Source: Rubrobacter sp.
GTDB lineage: Bacteria; Chloroflexota; Chloroflexia; Thermobaculales; Thermobaculaceae
Direction of reading: 5' to 3'
NCBI GenBank assembly: GCA_016781845.1
Contig: JADDPP010000445.1
Location: forward strand, 1 to 33,474
Length of the DNA stretch: 33,474 nt
The notes beneath the pieces were generated by a model. It saw only the letters and a program-made list of their open reading frames with translations, searched no databases and was not told where the DNA came from. The stretch's first letter is position 1. Each line of letters opens with the position of its first letter. Shown here in pieces: positions 22,897 through 32,002 of this stretch. The position numbers and the translations under genes were made by a program.

Positions 22897-24093
22897 GTGC
22901 TGCATGCAAGCCGCGCCGCACGGGCACTGGAGGCCAACCTCGACCGCTTCACCGGCTACGACCGCACACTCAGCGACGACCTTGCGGCGTACCGTGACGC
23001 CCTGGCGCGGCTTGAGGGCCGGAGCGCGCACGAGATATCGGCTCCCTTGCCCGGCGGCCCCACCGGCGCCCTGCCCTCCCCCGAGTGGGACACCTACTGT
23101 CGTCCGGTCCTGCCCTTTGGCGTGGAGTTTACCAACCACGAGGAGGCGCGGGAGTGGGCGGCACGGACGCTGTACGACCGGATCACCTTCGCCGCAGATG
23201 GCAGCCAGATACAGCCCCTGCCGGACATCTCGGTGCCCGTCGCGGCGGTTCAGGTGGGATGGTTCGAGAACCCGCACAACCCGGACGTGCCGTACATCAA
23301 GGATGTCCACGTGGAGGTCCTGCCCCCCGACGAGGTGTTCGTGGTGCGCAACGGGGTGTCTGTCTTCTCCGACCAGCGGGTGAGCCTGCGCCGGTTCGAG
23401 CTGGAGGTGGACCGCTTGTGCGAGTGGATGCAGGAGCACTCAGGCGTGCGTCCACTGCCCGTCGCGTTCTTCGACGGGTCGCTCGTCGTCTCGTTCGCGG
23501 AGAACCTGGAGCCTCAGACACGAGAGTTCTACATCCAGCAGGCGGTGCGGCTGCTCTCGACGTCGGAGCGGACCCGCGTGCCGCTTGTAGGCTACGTGGA
23601 CAGCAGCCGCGCGCGTGACCTTACAACCATGCTCGCCCACGCATACCCGGAGCTGGAGCCCGCCGAGCTCGTCACGGACGCGGGACTCTTGCGCGGCAGC
23701 ATGAACTGGGGTGACCGCACCCCCGCCTGGCTCTGCAACCGCGAGGGAGTGCTCGCGGACTACAAGGCGGGCGAAGGAGACGGCGCGGCGGACCTGAGTG
23801 ACCGCGTCTGCTTCCTCTACCTGAAGACCTCCGCCTCCAATGTTCCCGCCCGCCTCGACCTCCCCCGTTGGGTCGTCGAAGAAGGGCAGGCGGAGGACGT
23901 CGCGCAGATTGTCCGCGCGGAAGCGGTGGTAGGCAATGGCTACCCGTACGCTATCGAGACGGCCGATGCCGTGGCTGTCATCACCTCCGAGGACAGGCGC
24001 CGCTTCTATGGGCTCTTCGAGCAGTTCGCCGAGCGCAATGGCATCAGGCTCAGGGTCGCGAGTAAGATACAGAGCAAGTACAGGCGTCGGTAA
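22897..24093 (+). CDS. nurA: NurA domain nuclease
   Basis: A 398-residue protein with a NurA fold, a 5'-3' exo/endonuclease that works with the HerA translocase in DNA end resection. Acidic positions sit in the expected blocks: Asp101 in AADGSQI, Asp193 in FFDGSL and Asp235 in GYVDSSRA. The C-terminal YPYAIETAD and VAVITSEDRRRFYGLFE also fit the family. The GTG start four bases after the sbcC stop indicates tight coupling. Experimentally studied NurA-HerA pairs are mostly archaeal or from Deinococcus and Thermus. Confidence 0.85.
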   Translation: MLHASRAARALEANLDRFTGYDRTLSDDLAAYRDALARLEGRSAHEISAPLPGGPTGALPSPEWDTYCRPVLPFGVEFTNHEEAREWAARTLYDRITFAADGSQIQPLPDISVPVAAVQVGWFENPHNPDVPYIKDVHVEVLPPDEVFVVRNGVSVFSDQRVSLRRFELEVDRLCEWMQEHSGVRPLPVAFFDGSLVVSFAENLEPQTREFYIQQAVRLLSTSERTRVPLVGYVDSSRARDLTTMLAHAYPELEPAELVTDAGLLRGSMNWGDRTPAWLCNREGVLADYKAGEGDGAADLSDRVCFLYLKTSASNVPARLDLPRWVVEEGQAEDVAQIVRAEAVVGNGYPYAIETADAVAVITSEDRRRFYGLFEQFAERNGIRLRVASKIQSKYRRR

Positions 24094-24188
24094 GAAACGG
24101 GGCAGGCACGACGCCTTCCATAACCGATCATTATGACAGGGACTCCCGCGCTGCCACTGCATCCTTCCCAGGAGAGTCACGGACAGAC

Positions 24189-24782
24189 ATGACCACAATC
24201 GGCAAGATTATCAAGAGCAACTCACACATAGACTACGTCTGCCAGGTGTACGGGCCGGGTGAGACCGCGCACGCGCCCGTGCCGGAGGATCACGCCCTGG
24301 GCACGTGGGTTCAGATGCCCGCGGGGTCGGAGCAGGGAGACGCGGCAGTGGGCCTCGTCTACGACACACAACTCTACAACCCCGACTACGGCACCTTCGG
24401 CCCCAGGCTCTCCAGCCAGTCGCAGTTGGAGGTGTTCTCGCCCGACTATCTCAACGAGACTGCCGTGCTGCTCGGCATCCTCGTTGTCGGGCAGATGCGG
24501 GGCGGCAGACGGATGACCAGTGGGTACTGTCCGGTTGTTGCTCCCATTGGGGCGCCTGTCACACGGCTGGCGCCGGAGGGCGTGCGCGCGTTCCATAACG
24601 GCGCGGGACAACTGGAACTCGGCTACTACAGCCTGCTCATGTCCATTACCGACCCTATTATGCCCTCGCTGTTGCTAAGCGTTCTTGACGGGCTGGAGGA
24701 CCTCATGCCGGAACAGACGCGCACAATAGGCGCGCTGCGGACTAATCTTTCGTGGAAGACGCGGGTTGAGCTTGCGCGCTGA
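24189..24782 (+). CDS. Unrecognised protein between nurA and herA, possibly HAS-barrel-like
   Basis: A 197-residue protein that I do not recognise by family name. The N-terminus IGKIIKSN, the segments LGTWVQM and VGLVYDTQLYNP, and VLLGILVVGQM suggest a small beta barrel like the HAS domain that precedes the HerA motor. A C-terminal part of about 50 residues (from SLLMSITDP to the end) looks helical. There is no signal peptide and no membrane helix. It lies 95 nt after nurA, with AGGAGAG 12 nt upstream of the ATG, and herA starts 16 nt after its stop. The position inside the operon suggests a subunit or regulator of the HerA-NurA motor; that is inference. Confidence 0.7.
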   Translation: MTTIGKIIKSNSHIDYVCQVYGPGETAHAPVPEDHALGTWVQMPAGSEQGDAAVGLVYDTQLYNPDYGTFGPRLSSQSQLEVFSPDYLNETAVLLGILVVGQMRGGRRMTSGYCPVVAPIGAPVTRLAPEGVRAFHNGAGQLELGYYSLLMSITDPIMPSLLLSVLDGLEDLMPEQTRTIGALRTNLSWKTRVELAR

Positions 24783-24798
24783 GGAGGTACACACGACG

Positions 24799-26472
24799 AT
24801 GCACACCGAGCCCGTCGGGGCGGCGAAAGGGCCTGGAGAGACTCCGCACGAGTACACGCTTATCAGTGCGGACCCGGAGCAGAAGCTCAAGAACGGCGAG
24901 TTCGTGTACTACAAGGCGCACGTGGAGGGCCGGGAGCGCCGCATTCTCGGCCGCATAACCCGTCGTGAGCCGGTCAAGCTCTTCCCCGACAGCTTCCTCG
25001 CGGACCCGCGCATCTCCCCTGACGAGCTGGCGCGCGCGGTGGGCTACACGCACCCTGAGAGAGAGCTGTTCCAGCTAACCGTCACCTTGCTCGGCTACTA
25101 CGACGAACGATTCAAGGCGTTCATAAACCCGCGACTGTCGCCGAGCTGCGGCTGGCCCATATACCTGGCGGAGAACGAGCTGCTCAGGGATACACTCTCC
25201 AAGAAGCTTCCCGGTGAGCGCGGTTCGGCGTGCATAGGCTCGTTGCTGAGCAGGCGCGAGGGCGAGGTGCCTGTGGTCCTCGACGTGCGCGAGTTCACGA
25301 GCACGCACATGGCTATCATCGCGAGCACAGGCTCCGGCAAGAGCTATCTCGCGGGCGTGCTGATAGAGGAGTTGATGAGTCCGGCGAACAAGGCGTGCGT
25401 ATTGGTGCTGGACCCGCACGGAGAGTACGGCACGCTCAAGGAGCTTCCGAACACAGAGGCTTTCCACGAACGCGGGAGCCTGTCCGACTACAGGCCACGG
25501 TCGTGGATACTTCGTCCCGAGCGCATCAAGGTAAAGCTCTCGACGCTGGAGTACCCCGACCTTCGCTACCTGCTACCCACGATGACGGAGCGGATGGAGG
25601 AGCTGCTCTCCAGGGCGTTCACGCGCGTCCAGAATCAGGAGAACCGGGCGTGGTCTGTCGGCGAGTTGGAGGTAAAGATACGCAACATCGCGGATGAGCG
25701 CCGTGACGACCAGGGTGTAGACTACTCCATGACCGCCGACGGACTGTGCCGCCGTCTGGACTCGATGCTCGGCAAGCCGCCGTTCTCCGCCTCTGAGGAC
25801 CTGGACCTCCGAGAGCTGCTCAAGCCAGGGCAGTGCAGCGTGCTCCAACTCGACGACATTGATGAGAAGCGACAGCAGGTGATAACAGCCACGCTCCTGC
25901 GACGCATCTACCGAGCGCGCCAGCGCACGGCGCGAGGTGAGACATCGCAGGGCGACGCCGAGCACATTCCGTATCCGGTATTCGTGCTACTGGAGGAAGC
26001 ACACCACTTCGCGCCCGCGGGTGGTGATGCGATGAGCACAGGCATACTCAAGCAGGTGCTCGCTGAAGGGCGCAAGTTCGGGCTTGGGGTGGGCCTGATC
26101 AGCCAGCGTCCGGGCAAGCTGGACGCGGACGTTCTCTCGCAGTGTATGACTCAGTTCATCATGAAAGTGGTCAATCCAATAGACCAGAACACCATCGCCT
26201 CCGCCGTGGAGAGCGCGAGCCGCGATATACTCGATGAGTTGCCGGCGCTTAGCAAGGGGCAGGCGATAGTGACCGGCAGCTCGATGAACGCGCCTGTGCT
26301 GTGCAGGGTGCGGGAGCGGCTCACAGAGCATGGTGGTGTGAGTATGGATGCCCCAGACGAATGGAACCGCTACTGGAACGGGGACGCTATCCGGGAACGC
26401 GAGCGAGAGTACGCGGTGCTCCACACCTCCGGTCCGCGCGGCAGGAGGTCGCTGTATGGGAGTGAGAGGTAG
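24799..26472 (+). CDS. herA: HerA-type hexameric DNA translocase ATPase
   Basis: A 557-residue ATPase of the HerA/FtsK class. An N-terminal beta barrel (about 18-125) precedes Walker A STGSGKS (176-182), then DPHGEYGTL, and Walker B FVLLEEAHHF with Glu399-Glu400. EGRKFGLGVGLISQRPGKL and the Gln/Arg-bearing segments after it match HerA. The hexamer pumps DNA and stimulates NurA. ATG 24799 is preferred over an upstream in-frame TTG at 24766 that lies inside the previous gene, because GAGGAGG stands 11 nt before the ATG. It closes the five-gene operon; the next gene has its own promoter. Confidence 0.88.
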   Translation: MHTEPVGAAKGPGETPHEYTLISADPEQKLKNGEFVYYKAHVEGRERRILGRITRREPVKLFPDSFLADPRISPDELARAVGYTHPERELFQLTVTLLGYYDERFKAFINPRLSPSCGWPIYLAENELLRDTLSKKLPGERGSACIGSLLSRREGEVPVVLDVREFTSTHMAIIASTGSGKSYLAGVLIEELMSPANKACVLVLDPHGEYGTLKELPNTEAFHERGSLSDYRPRSWILRPERIKVKLSTLEYPDLRYLLPTMTERMEELLSRAFTRVQNQENRAWSVGELEVKIRNIADERRDDQGVDYSMTADGLCRRLDSMLGKPPFSASEDLDLRELLKPGQCSVLQLDDIDEKRQQVITATLLRRIYRARQRTARGETSQGDAEHIPYPVFVLLEEAHHFAPAGGDAMSTGILKQVLAEGRKFGLGVGLISQRPGKLDADVLSQCMTQFIMKVVNPIDQNTIASAVESASRDILDELPALSKGQAIVTGSSMNAPVLCRVRERLTEHGGVSMDAPDEWNRYWNGDAIREREREYAVLHTSGPRGRRSLYGSER

Positions 26473-26528
26473 GACCCGAGGCATCAGCGCCTCTCCAGGC
26501 GCCCCGCCCCTCGCCCCCTACCGCGCAG

Positions 26529-26558
26529 TTGCCACGACCATCACCATAGGGGTAGAAT
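26529..26558 (+). promoter_or_regulatory. Sigma-70 promoter of rsfS
   Basis: TTGCCA at 26529-26534 and TAGAAT at 26553-26558, with an 18-nt spacer, each match the consensus at five of six positions. The in-frame ATG at 26557 overlaps the -10 box, so it cannot be the start of a transcript from this promoter. That supports the TTG at 26581. Confidence 0.65.
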
Positions 26559-26580
26559 GAGGAAAAAGGATGGTGCGTAT

Positions 26581-26949
26581 TTGGCAGTAGACACCCAGGT
26601 AAGAACTTCACCCGAACAGTTGGCGCGAGCGCTCGTCGAGTCGGTTGCTGACCGCAAGGCCGACGACATCGTCCTGCTTGACCTGCGTGATATCTCGATC
26701 ATCTCGGACTTCTTTGTACTCTGCACCGGTGGCACCGAGCGGCAGATCAACACGCTCCTGCGCGCCCTCCTCGACAGGGCGGCAGAGATGGGGGTCGAGA
26801 GCAAGCGCATCGAGGGTACCAGCGACGGCGGGTGGATACTTATCGACTTTGGGGATGTCATAGCCCATGTCTTCTCACCACAGCAGCGGGCTTTCTACCG
26901 GCTCGACGAGCTCTGGAAGGATGCTCGCCCCCTACTCGTCATTCAGTAG
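26581..26949 (+). CDS. rsfS: Ribosomal silencing factor RsfS
   Basis: A 122-residue RsfS/Iojap-family protein, which binds ribosomal protein uL14 and blocks subunit joining under nutrient limitation. KADDIVLLDLRDISIISDFFVLCTG-type core and GWILIDFGDVIAHVF are the diagnostic segments. TTG 26581 is selected because AAGGATGG lies eight nt upstream and the promoter rules out ATG 26557. Length is typical. The small membrane protein follows 13 nt after the stop, probably in one transcript. Confidence 0.88.
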   Translation: MAVDTQVRTSPEQLARALVESVADRKADDIVLLDLRDISIISDFFVLCTGGTERQINTLLRALLDRAAEMGVESKRIEGTSDGGWILIDFGDVIAHVFSPQQRAFYRLDELWKDARPLLVIQ

Positions 26950-26962
26950 CGACGGAGGAGAC

Positions 26963-27151
26963 ATGAGAACGAATCGCGACGATCGAGGCGTCTTTCTGCT
27001 GGGCGCGCTGATCGGCGTGCTTGGCGGGTTTATAGTGGGTTCCGTTGCCACCGCAGGCATAGGCGACAGGGTCGCGGACCTGACTCGCCGCCTTACGAAC
27101 AGGCTGTTCGACGAGCAGGAAGCTATTCGCTTCGAGCTCCTCGGCCAGTAG
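26963..27151 (+). CDS. Small YtxH-like membrane-anchored protein
   Basis: A 62-residue protein with one glycine-rich hydrophobic helix (about residues 10-31, LLGALIGVLGGFIVGSVATA) and an amphipathic basic C-terminal part. This shape is that of YtxH-type proteins, found near the membrane and without a known biochemical role. The ATG has GGAGGAG six nt upstream, an excellent site. It probably shares a message with rsfS. A small GGTGG/CCACC hairpin lies right after the stop but has no T-run. Confidence 0.6.
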   Translation: MRTNRDDRGVFLLGALIGVLGGFIVGSVATAGIGDRVADLTRRLTNRLFDEQEAIRFELLGQ

Positions 27152-27325
27152 GTGGCGTAACCACCGCGACACCGAGGTCGCCAGGAAAAACCGAAAACAC
27201 GCGCCCCGGGCTGTACCTACTTGCCGGCGATGTTCTGCGCGGCTTCGACGGCCCTGGTGGATGCACAACTCGCCGGTCCCAACAGCATCCGATCCTGGCG
27301 ATCCTAGAGATAATGCCTCCCTGGT

Positions 27326-27952
27326 TCACGCTGTCCCGAAGAGCCGGTCACCCGCGTCGCCCAGGCCCGGCACTATGTACGCATCCTCATTCAGGTGCGA
27401 GTCCAGCGCGGCGACGTAGATCTGGACATCCGGGTGCGCGTCGCGCAGAGCCTTCACACCCTCGGGCGCGGCTATGAGCCCGACAAACTTTACGGAGCGC
27501 AGGTCGCGCAGTTTCAGCACGTCCACCGCCGCCACCGCGGAACCTCCGGTGGCAAGCATCGGGTCGAGCACTATGGCAACATCTATGTTCAGGTCCTCGG
27601 GCAGCTTGTTGTAGTACTCCACCGGCATCCGCGTCGAGTGCTCCCTGTAGATGCCGAGGTGCCAGACCTGAGCGTGAGGCAGCAGGCTCGACGCGGCAGG
27701 CACCATGCCTAACCCCGCGCGAAGGATAGGAATGAAGCCTATGTTCGCCTGGAGCTCGGCGCCGGTAGCGGTCGTCAGTGGTGTCTGGACCGGTATCCTG
27801 TCAACAGGAAGGTCGGCCGTCGCCTCGTACAGCAGCAGCGTTGTGATCTCGTGGGCAAGCTCGCGGAACTCCTTGGTTCCGGTTCGCGCGTCGCGAAGTC
27901 TGGTGACCTTGTGAGCGACGAGTGGATGTGTGGAAACTACTACCTCGGACAA
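27326..27952 (-). CDS. upp: Uracil phosphoribosyltransferase
   Basis: A 208-residue type I phosphoribosyltransferase that makes UMP from uracil and PRPP for pyrimidine salvage. The PRPP loop DPMLATGGSA lies near residue 133, and the uracil-binding end YIVPGLGDAGDRLFGT is complete. Length matches the family (208-210). The start is TTG, with GGAGGAG a few bases upstream; the ATG that overlaps this site is out of frame. It converges with the rsfS unit, with a 174-nt gap in which I see nothing clear. No promoter was recognised. Confidence 0.93.
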   Translation of the reverse strand: MSEVVVSTHPLVAHKVTRLRDARTGTKEFRELAHEITTLLLYEATADLPVDRIPVQTPLTTATGAELQANIGFIPILRAGLGMVPAASSLLPHAQVWHLGIYREHSTRMPVEYYNKLPEDLNIDVAIVLDPMLATGGSAVAAVDVLKLRDLRSVKFVGLIAAPEGVKALRDAHPDVQIYVAALDSHLNEDAYIVPGLGDAGDRLFGTA

Positions 27953-28240
27953 ACATCTCCTCCGGCAAGAGCTGTGACTGGTGGCGGACCGATTTCGCCC
28001 CTGTCATGCCTGGTCGGGGCGCACAGTTGCGTATGCTTCGGGAGAGTAAAACACAAACCCGAGGCGCGCGCAAGGAAGGCATCGAGTGGGTGCGGGTTTA
28101 GGTGCTATTGAAACAGGTGCGGATCGCTCGGAGTGTTTGGACGCCTTGTAACCAGGACGCACGGCGTACGTGACGCACGGTGAGACCGAGGCACTGCACC
28201 TCAAGAATCAGCATTGTCGCGTTATTGCAACTGACCGGAC
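27953..28240. other. Intergenic region between upp and the tRNA cluster
   Basis: This stretch is upstream of both upp (minus) and the tRNA operon (plus). I see no gene in it and no convincing -10 for upp. The consensus promoter of the tRNA cluster begins right at its end. Confidence 0.4.
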
Positions 28241-28270
28241 TTGACATGCACTGCCTCGAATCCATATAAT
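28241..28270 (+). promoter_or_regulatory. Consensus sigma-70 promoter of the tRNA cluster
   Basis: TTGACA at 28241-28246 and TATAAT at 28265-28270 both match perfectly, with an 18-nt spacer. The first tRNA begins nine bases after the -10, so the transcript starts almost at the mature 5' end of tRNA-Leu. Confidence 0.9.
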
Positions 28271-28279
28271 CTTTGGTGC

Positions 28280-28364
28280 GCCGAGGTGGCGGAATAGGCA
28301 GACGCGCTAGCTTGAGGGGCTAGTGCCCGTTGAGGGCGTAAGAGTTCGAGTCTCTTCCTCGGCA
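28280..28364 (+). tRNA. tRNA-Leu (GAG)
   Basis: An 85-nt type II tRNA. Acceptor GCCGAGG pairs with CCTCGGC. The anticodon stem CTAGC/GCTAG closes a 7-nt loop TTGAGGG with anticodon GAG at 28314-28316. A long variable arm (TGCCC..GGGCG) and T-loop TTCGAGT follow. The 3' CCA is not encoded (A then CCCC). Confidence 0.95.
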
Positions 28365-28373
28365 CCCCTTCCA

Positions 28374-28450
28374 GGGCGGTTAGCTCAGTTGGCCAGAGCG
28401 CCTCGTTTACACCGAGGAGGTCACAGGTTCGAGCCCTGTACCGCCCACCA
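28374..28450 (+). tRNA. tRNA-Val (TAC)
   Basis: Acceptor GGGCGGT pairs with ACCGCCC. Anticodon stem CCTCG/CGAGG closes loop TTTACAC with anticodon TAC at 28408-28410. The T-loop is TTCGAGC. The 3' ACCA is encoded (28447-28450), unlike its two neighbours. Confidence 0.95.
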
Positions 28451-28451
28451 G

Positions 28452-28524
28452 GCCGAGGTAGCTCAGTCGGTAGAGCATGCGACTGAAAATCGCAGTGTCG
28501 GCAGTTCGATTCTGCCCCTCGGCA
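28452..28524 (+). tRNA. tRNA-Phe (GAA)
   Basis: Acceptor GCCGAGG pairs with CCTCGGC, the same stem as in the tRNA-Leu. Anticodon stem TGCGA/TCGCA closes loop CTGAAAA with anticodon GAA at 28485-28487. The T-loop is TTCGATT. CCA is not encoded. Confidence 0.95.
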
Positions 28525-28531
28525 CCCTCCC

Positions 28532-28562
28532 AAGACCGGTTCAACTCGGGCCGGTCTTTTTT
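28532..28562 (+). terminator. Intrinsic terminator of the tRNA cluster
   Basis: AAGACCGG (28532-28539) pairs with CCGGTCTT (28551-28558) around an 11-nt loop, followed by a run of T (28557-28562). It starts eight nt after tRNA-Phe. Confidence 0.9.
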
Positions 28563-28652
28563 GTTGCCTGGTTTGCAGCCGAATCCCTCACACGTGCTGT
28601 GATGACAGGGTAAAGCTCGTGCCCGAGTTCAATCACCGAGACCGCCAGGCAT

Positions 28653-28663
28653 CGTGCCCCTAC
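28653..28663. repeat. Half copy of the REP-like word
   Basis: CGTGCCCCTAC repeats exactly the right arm of the inverted repeat at 13502-13512. Only one arm is present here. It lies between the tRNA terminator and the DUF255 gene. Confidence 0.35.
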
Positions 28664-28756
28664 ACGGATGGGCTACTTCCCCTCACGATAGCGAGCCTGC
28701 CCTGGCACACCGCTTGCACACCACCGTTATGTAGTGACGAAAGCGAGACTTTCCCC

Positions 28757-30835
28757 ATGCCTAACAGATTGGCGAACGAGACGAGCCCTTACCTGCTGCA
28801 ACACCAGGACAACCCGGTGGACTGGTATCCGTGGGGCGATGAGGCTCTCCAGAAGGCGCGTGCCGAGGACAAGCCCGTGCTGCTCTCTATCGGGTACTCC
28901 GCGTGTCACTGGTGCCACGTCATGGAGCACGAGTCGTTCGAGAACCCGGATATCGCGCGCATAATGAACGAGAACTTCGTGAACATCAAGGTGGACCGCG
29001 AGGAGCGGCCAGACCTGGACTCCATATACATGGACGCCGTGCAGGCTATGACGGGGCACGGCGGCTGGCCGATGACCGTCTTCCTCGCGCCGGACGGCAG
29101 GCCTTTCTACGGTGGCACGTACTTCCCGCCCGAGGACAGAATGGGCATGCCTGGCTTCCCGAAGGTGCTCCGGGCGCTCGCTGAGGCGTGGCGCGACCGG
29201 CGCGAGGAGCTGGAGCACGGCGCGGGCGAGCTGCGCGAGCATCTGGCTCACGTAAGCCACCTGCAGATACCGAACAGGGAGGAGTTGAGCCAGGAGACAC
29301 TGGACAGGGCGCTCGCCGCCCTCTCTCAGAGCTACGACACCCGGCACGGAGGCTTCGGAGGGGCGCCGAAGTTCCCGCAGCCTATGACGCTCGAGTTCGC
29401 GCTGCGCTCGTACAAGCGCACGGGCGACCTGCGCGCGCTCGACATCGTGAGTCACTCGCTCGACGAGATGTCCGCAGGCGGGATCTACGACCAGATCGGC
29501 GGCGGCTTTCACCGCTACGCGGTGGACGACCGCTGGCTCGTGCCGCATTTCGAGAAGATGCTCTACGACAACTCGCAGCTCGCGCGTCTCTATCTACAGG
29601 CGTGGTTGGCGACAGAAAACGAGCACTACCGCAAGGTCTCGGAGGAAACCCTCGACTACGTCCGGCGCGAGATGACCTCCCCTGAAGGAGGTTTCTACTC
29701 CACGCAGGACGCGGACAGCGAAGGTGAGGAGGGCAAGTTCTACGTCTGGACTCCCGCGCAGATCAGGGAGGTGCTTGGCCCGGACGACGCGGCGGTGGTG
29801 AACCTGTACTACCACGTCACAGAGCGCGGCAACTTTGAGGGGACAAACGTCCTCAGCGTCCCTCGCCCAGTCGACACCATCGCCACCCTATCCAGTAAAG
29901 AGCCGGGCGAGGTGATGGAGATTGTGGAGCGCTCGCGCAAGAAGCTGTACGAGGCACGGGAGCACAGGGAACGTCCCGGCCGCGACGAGAAGGTCCTGAC
30001 GGGATGGAACGGGCTGATGCTGCGCGCGTTCGCCGAGGCCGCTGCCGCGCTCGACCGCGCCGATTACCGCGAGATCGCGGTGCGAAACGCCGAGTTCGTG
30101 CTCTCTCACCTGAAGGCGGAGGACGGCCGCCTGCTGCGCACGTACAAGGACGGACGCGCAAGGCTCAACGGCTACCTCGAGGACTACGCGTTCTACGCGG
30201 ATGGCCTGGTCTCCCTCTACGAGGCGACCTTCGATGTGCGCTGGCTGCGGGAGGCGCGGGCGCTCGCCGACAGAATGATCGAGCAGTTCTGGGACCCAGG
30301 ATTGCCCGGCTTTTACGACACGAGTGCCGACCACGAGCAATTGTTCAACCGCCCGCGCAGCCTGTACGACAACGCCGTCCCCGCGGGTAACTCCGTCGCG
30401 TGCGAGCTGCTGCTGAGACTCTCCGCGTTCTTCGCCGAGTTCAACTACCAGGATGTGGCGGCGAAGGTGCTCAACAGCATGGCCCCTATCATGGCGGAGC
30501 ACCCGACCTCGTTCGGAAGGCTGCTGTGCGCCGCTGACTTCCTGGTCTCCACGCCGCTCGAGGTAGCCATCGTAGGGAACCCGGTGGAGGACCGTGCTCG
30601 CGCCCTGCTGCGCGAGGTCTATAGCCGCTATCTGCCGAACCGAGTTCTCGCGGCGGCTGAGCCGGATGACACCCAGACGACCGGGTACGTTGCCTTGCTG
30701 GCGGAGCGTCCACAGGTGAACGGGCAGCCGACGGCGTACGTGTGTCACAACTACGTATGCCGCCAGCCAGTGACCTCGGTAGCAGAGCTGGCGGAGCAGC
30801 TCGGGGAGGAGCCAAGCAGGAGCATAGCGCTGTAG
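28757..30835 (+). CDS. DUF255/YyaL-type thioredoxin-fold protein
   Basis: A 692-residue protein of the YyaL/SPATA20 type. The N-terminal thioredoxin-like domain (about 1-165) begins [20 protein letters not shown] and has the CHWCHVM motif near residues 48-54, with GGWPMTVFL following. The remainder is an alpha/alpha toroid like N-acylglucosamine epimerase and glycosidase folds, with [28 protein letters not shown] and [12 protein letters not shown] as family landmarks. Its biochemical role is not established. ATG 28757 begins the conserved sequence; a longer in-frame start at 28619 would include the repeat word and unrelated residues. The ribosome-binding site is weak. It is a single gene, convergent with the phosphatase 49 nt away. 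Confidence 0.88.
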   Translation: MPNRLANETSPYLLQHQDNPVDWYPWGDEALQKARAEDKPVLLSIGYSACHWCHVMEHESFENPDIARIMNENFVNIKVDREERPDLDSIYMDAVQAMTGHGGWPMTVFLAPDGRPFYGGTYFPPEDRMGMPGFPKVLRALAEAWRDRREELEHGAGELREHLAHVSHLQIPNREELSQETLDRALAALSQSYDTRHGGFGGAPKFPQPMTLEFALRSYKRTGDLRALDIVSHSLDEMSAGGIYDQIGGGFHRYAVDDRWLVPHFEKMLYDNSQLARLYLQAWLATENEHYRKVSEETLDYVRREMTSPEGGFYSTQDADSEGEEGKFYVWTPAQIREVLGPDDAAVVNLYYHVTERGNFEGTNVLSVPRPVDTIATLSSKEPGEVMEIVERSRKKLYEAREHRERPGRDEKVLTGWNGLMLRAFAEAAAALDRADYREIAVRNAEFVLSHLKAEDGRLLRTYKDGRARLNGYLEDYAFYADGLVSLYEATFDVRWLREARALADRMIEQFWDPGLPGFYDTSADHEQLFNRPRSLYDNAVPAGNSVACELLLRLSAFFAEFNYQDVAAKVLNSMAPIMAEHPTSFGRLLCAADFLVSTPLEVAIVGNPVEDRARALLREVYSRYLPNRVLAAAEPDDTQTTGYVALLAERPQVNGQPTAYVCHNYVCRQPVTSVAELAEQLGEEPSRSIAL

Positions 30836-30884
30836 TCGCCGCAGGGGGCGCGATCCACCGCGTCCCCGAAGACACATCAGACGC

Positions 30885-31892
30885 CTAAGCTGGTATGATC
30901 TCGGCGAGGACGACGCTGATGTTGTCCTTGCCACCCGCCTCGTTGGCGGCGCGGACGAGCGCGCGGCACGCGGTATCCAGGTCGGGTTCGCGGTTGACTA
31001 TATACGCCACCCTCTCGTCGGGCAACATAATCGTGAGTCCATCGCTGCACAGCAGGATGCGGTCACCCGCCTGCAGTGGCTCGACGAAGAGATCTACCTC
31101 CACGTTTGGCTCGGTGCCGAGCGAGCGGAAGACGAGGTTGCGCTGAGGGTGCAGCCGCGCCTCCGCCTCGGTTATCTGCCCGCTCGCGACCATTCGCTCC
31201 ACGAGGGAGTGATCCTCCGTGATCTGCTCTATCCCTCCGTCGCGCAGCAGGTACGCCCTGCTGTCCCCGACGTTCGCCACGTACGCCTTTGAGCGTATCA
31301 CGAGGGCGAGCACGAGGGTCGTGCCCATATTCGTCTGCTGGTCCATCCTCAGGCCGTAAACCTCGCGGTTGGAGACCATTACGGCGCGCCGCAGCACCTC
31401 GACGACATCCTGGTCGGTATACTCGCCATCGGGATACCCGGTGCTTCTGAAGAAGGGGTCCGTTCGCAGGGCCTGCTCGACAGACCTGGTCGCGGTTCGG
31501 CTCGCTATCTCGCCCTTCTCGTGGCCGCCCATGCCATCGGCGACCGCATACAGCGCCGTGCGAACCTGGCCTTCCTCGTCCTTGAGTTCCAGGATGAGCG
31601 TATCATCCTCGTTGGCGGAGGTGGCCCGCACGCGGCCGCGGTCGCTGCGCTGGGCGGAGCGCAGGCTCGCGGTTGGCGCTATCTGGACCTGTGGACGGAT
31701 GGTAGCGGGCAACGGCTGGGTGATCTCCTCGCGGGCGTTCGGCTCCGAGCTGCCCCTGGAAACACTCCCTGCGTACTGGCGGTGTCTGGCCGACCTGAGG
31801 CGGGTTACGGCATAGAGCATCGCCACCGCCAGGAGGGCGCCTATCGCCACTATTATCGCGATTGCGGTTGTGGTGAGTGGAAACGCAATCAT
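30885..31892 (-). CDS. Membrane-anchored PP2C-family Ser/Thr phosphatase
   Basis: A 335-residue protein. An N-terminal transmembrane helix (about 8-29) and a linker of about 55 residues precede a PP2C catalytic domain. Metal and phosphate residues lie in TSANEDD (91-97), ADGMGGHEKGE (118-128), NVGDSRAYL, LLCSDGL and GGKDNISVV. The enzyme would remove phosphate from Ser and Thr of kinase substrates at the inner face of the membrane. It follows the Ser/Thr kinase gene by 110 nt on the same strand, the usual kinase-phosphatase pairing. An extended -10 lies between the two genes, so it may also be transcribed alone. Confidence 0.88.
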   Translation of the reverse strand: MIAFPLTTTAIAIIVAIGALLAVAMLYAVTRLRSARHRQYAGSVSRGSSEPNAREEITQPLPATIRPQVQIAPTASLRSAQRSDRGRVRATSANEDDTLILELKDEEGQVRTALYAVADGMGGHEKGEIASRTATRSVEQALRTDPFFRSTGYPDGEYTDQDVVEVLRRAVMVSNREVYGLRMDQQTNMGTTLVLALVIRSKAYVANVGDSRAYLLRDGGIEQITEDHSLVERMVASGQITEAEARLHPQRNLVFRSLGTEPNVEVDLFVEPLQAGDRILLCSDGLTIMLPDERVAYIVNREPDLDTACRALVRAANEAGGKDNISVVLAEIIPA

Positions 31893-31970
31893 CGGTCTGT
31901 GTGAAGCCTCACTGCTCTGCTACTACTACTCCTGTTACACCTGTGAAAGCCGAGGGTGGAAGATTGGCGG

Positions 31971-31979
31971 ATTATATCA
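31971..31979 (-). promoter_or_regulatory. Extended -10 promoter of the phosphatase gene
   Basis: Read on the minus strand, TGATATAAT is a perfect extended -10, identical to the one before rsmA. No good -35 is seen. It would give a leader of about 72 nt before ATG 31892. Confidence 0.5.
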
Positions 31980-32002
31980 CGCCGCCTGCACTCGTATCGC
32001 AT

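Noticed and set aside
28222-28533. Minus-strand open frame covering the tRNA cluster
   Set aside because: It overlaps three unmistakable tRNAs and their promoter. Its peptide is the well-known false translation of tRNA sequences.
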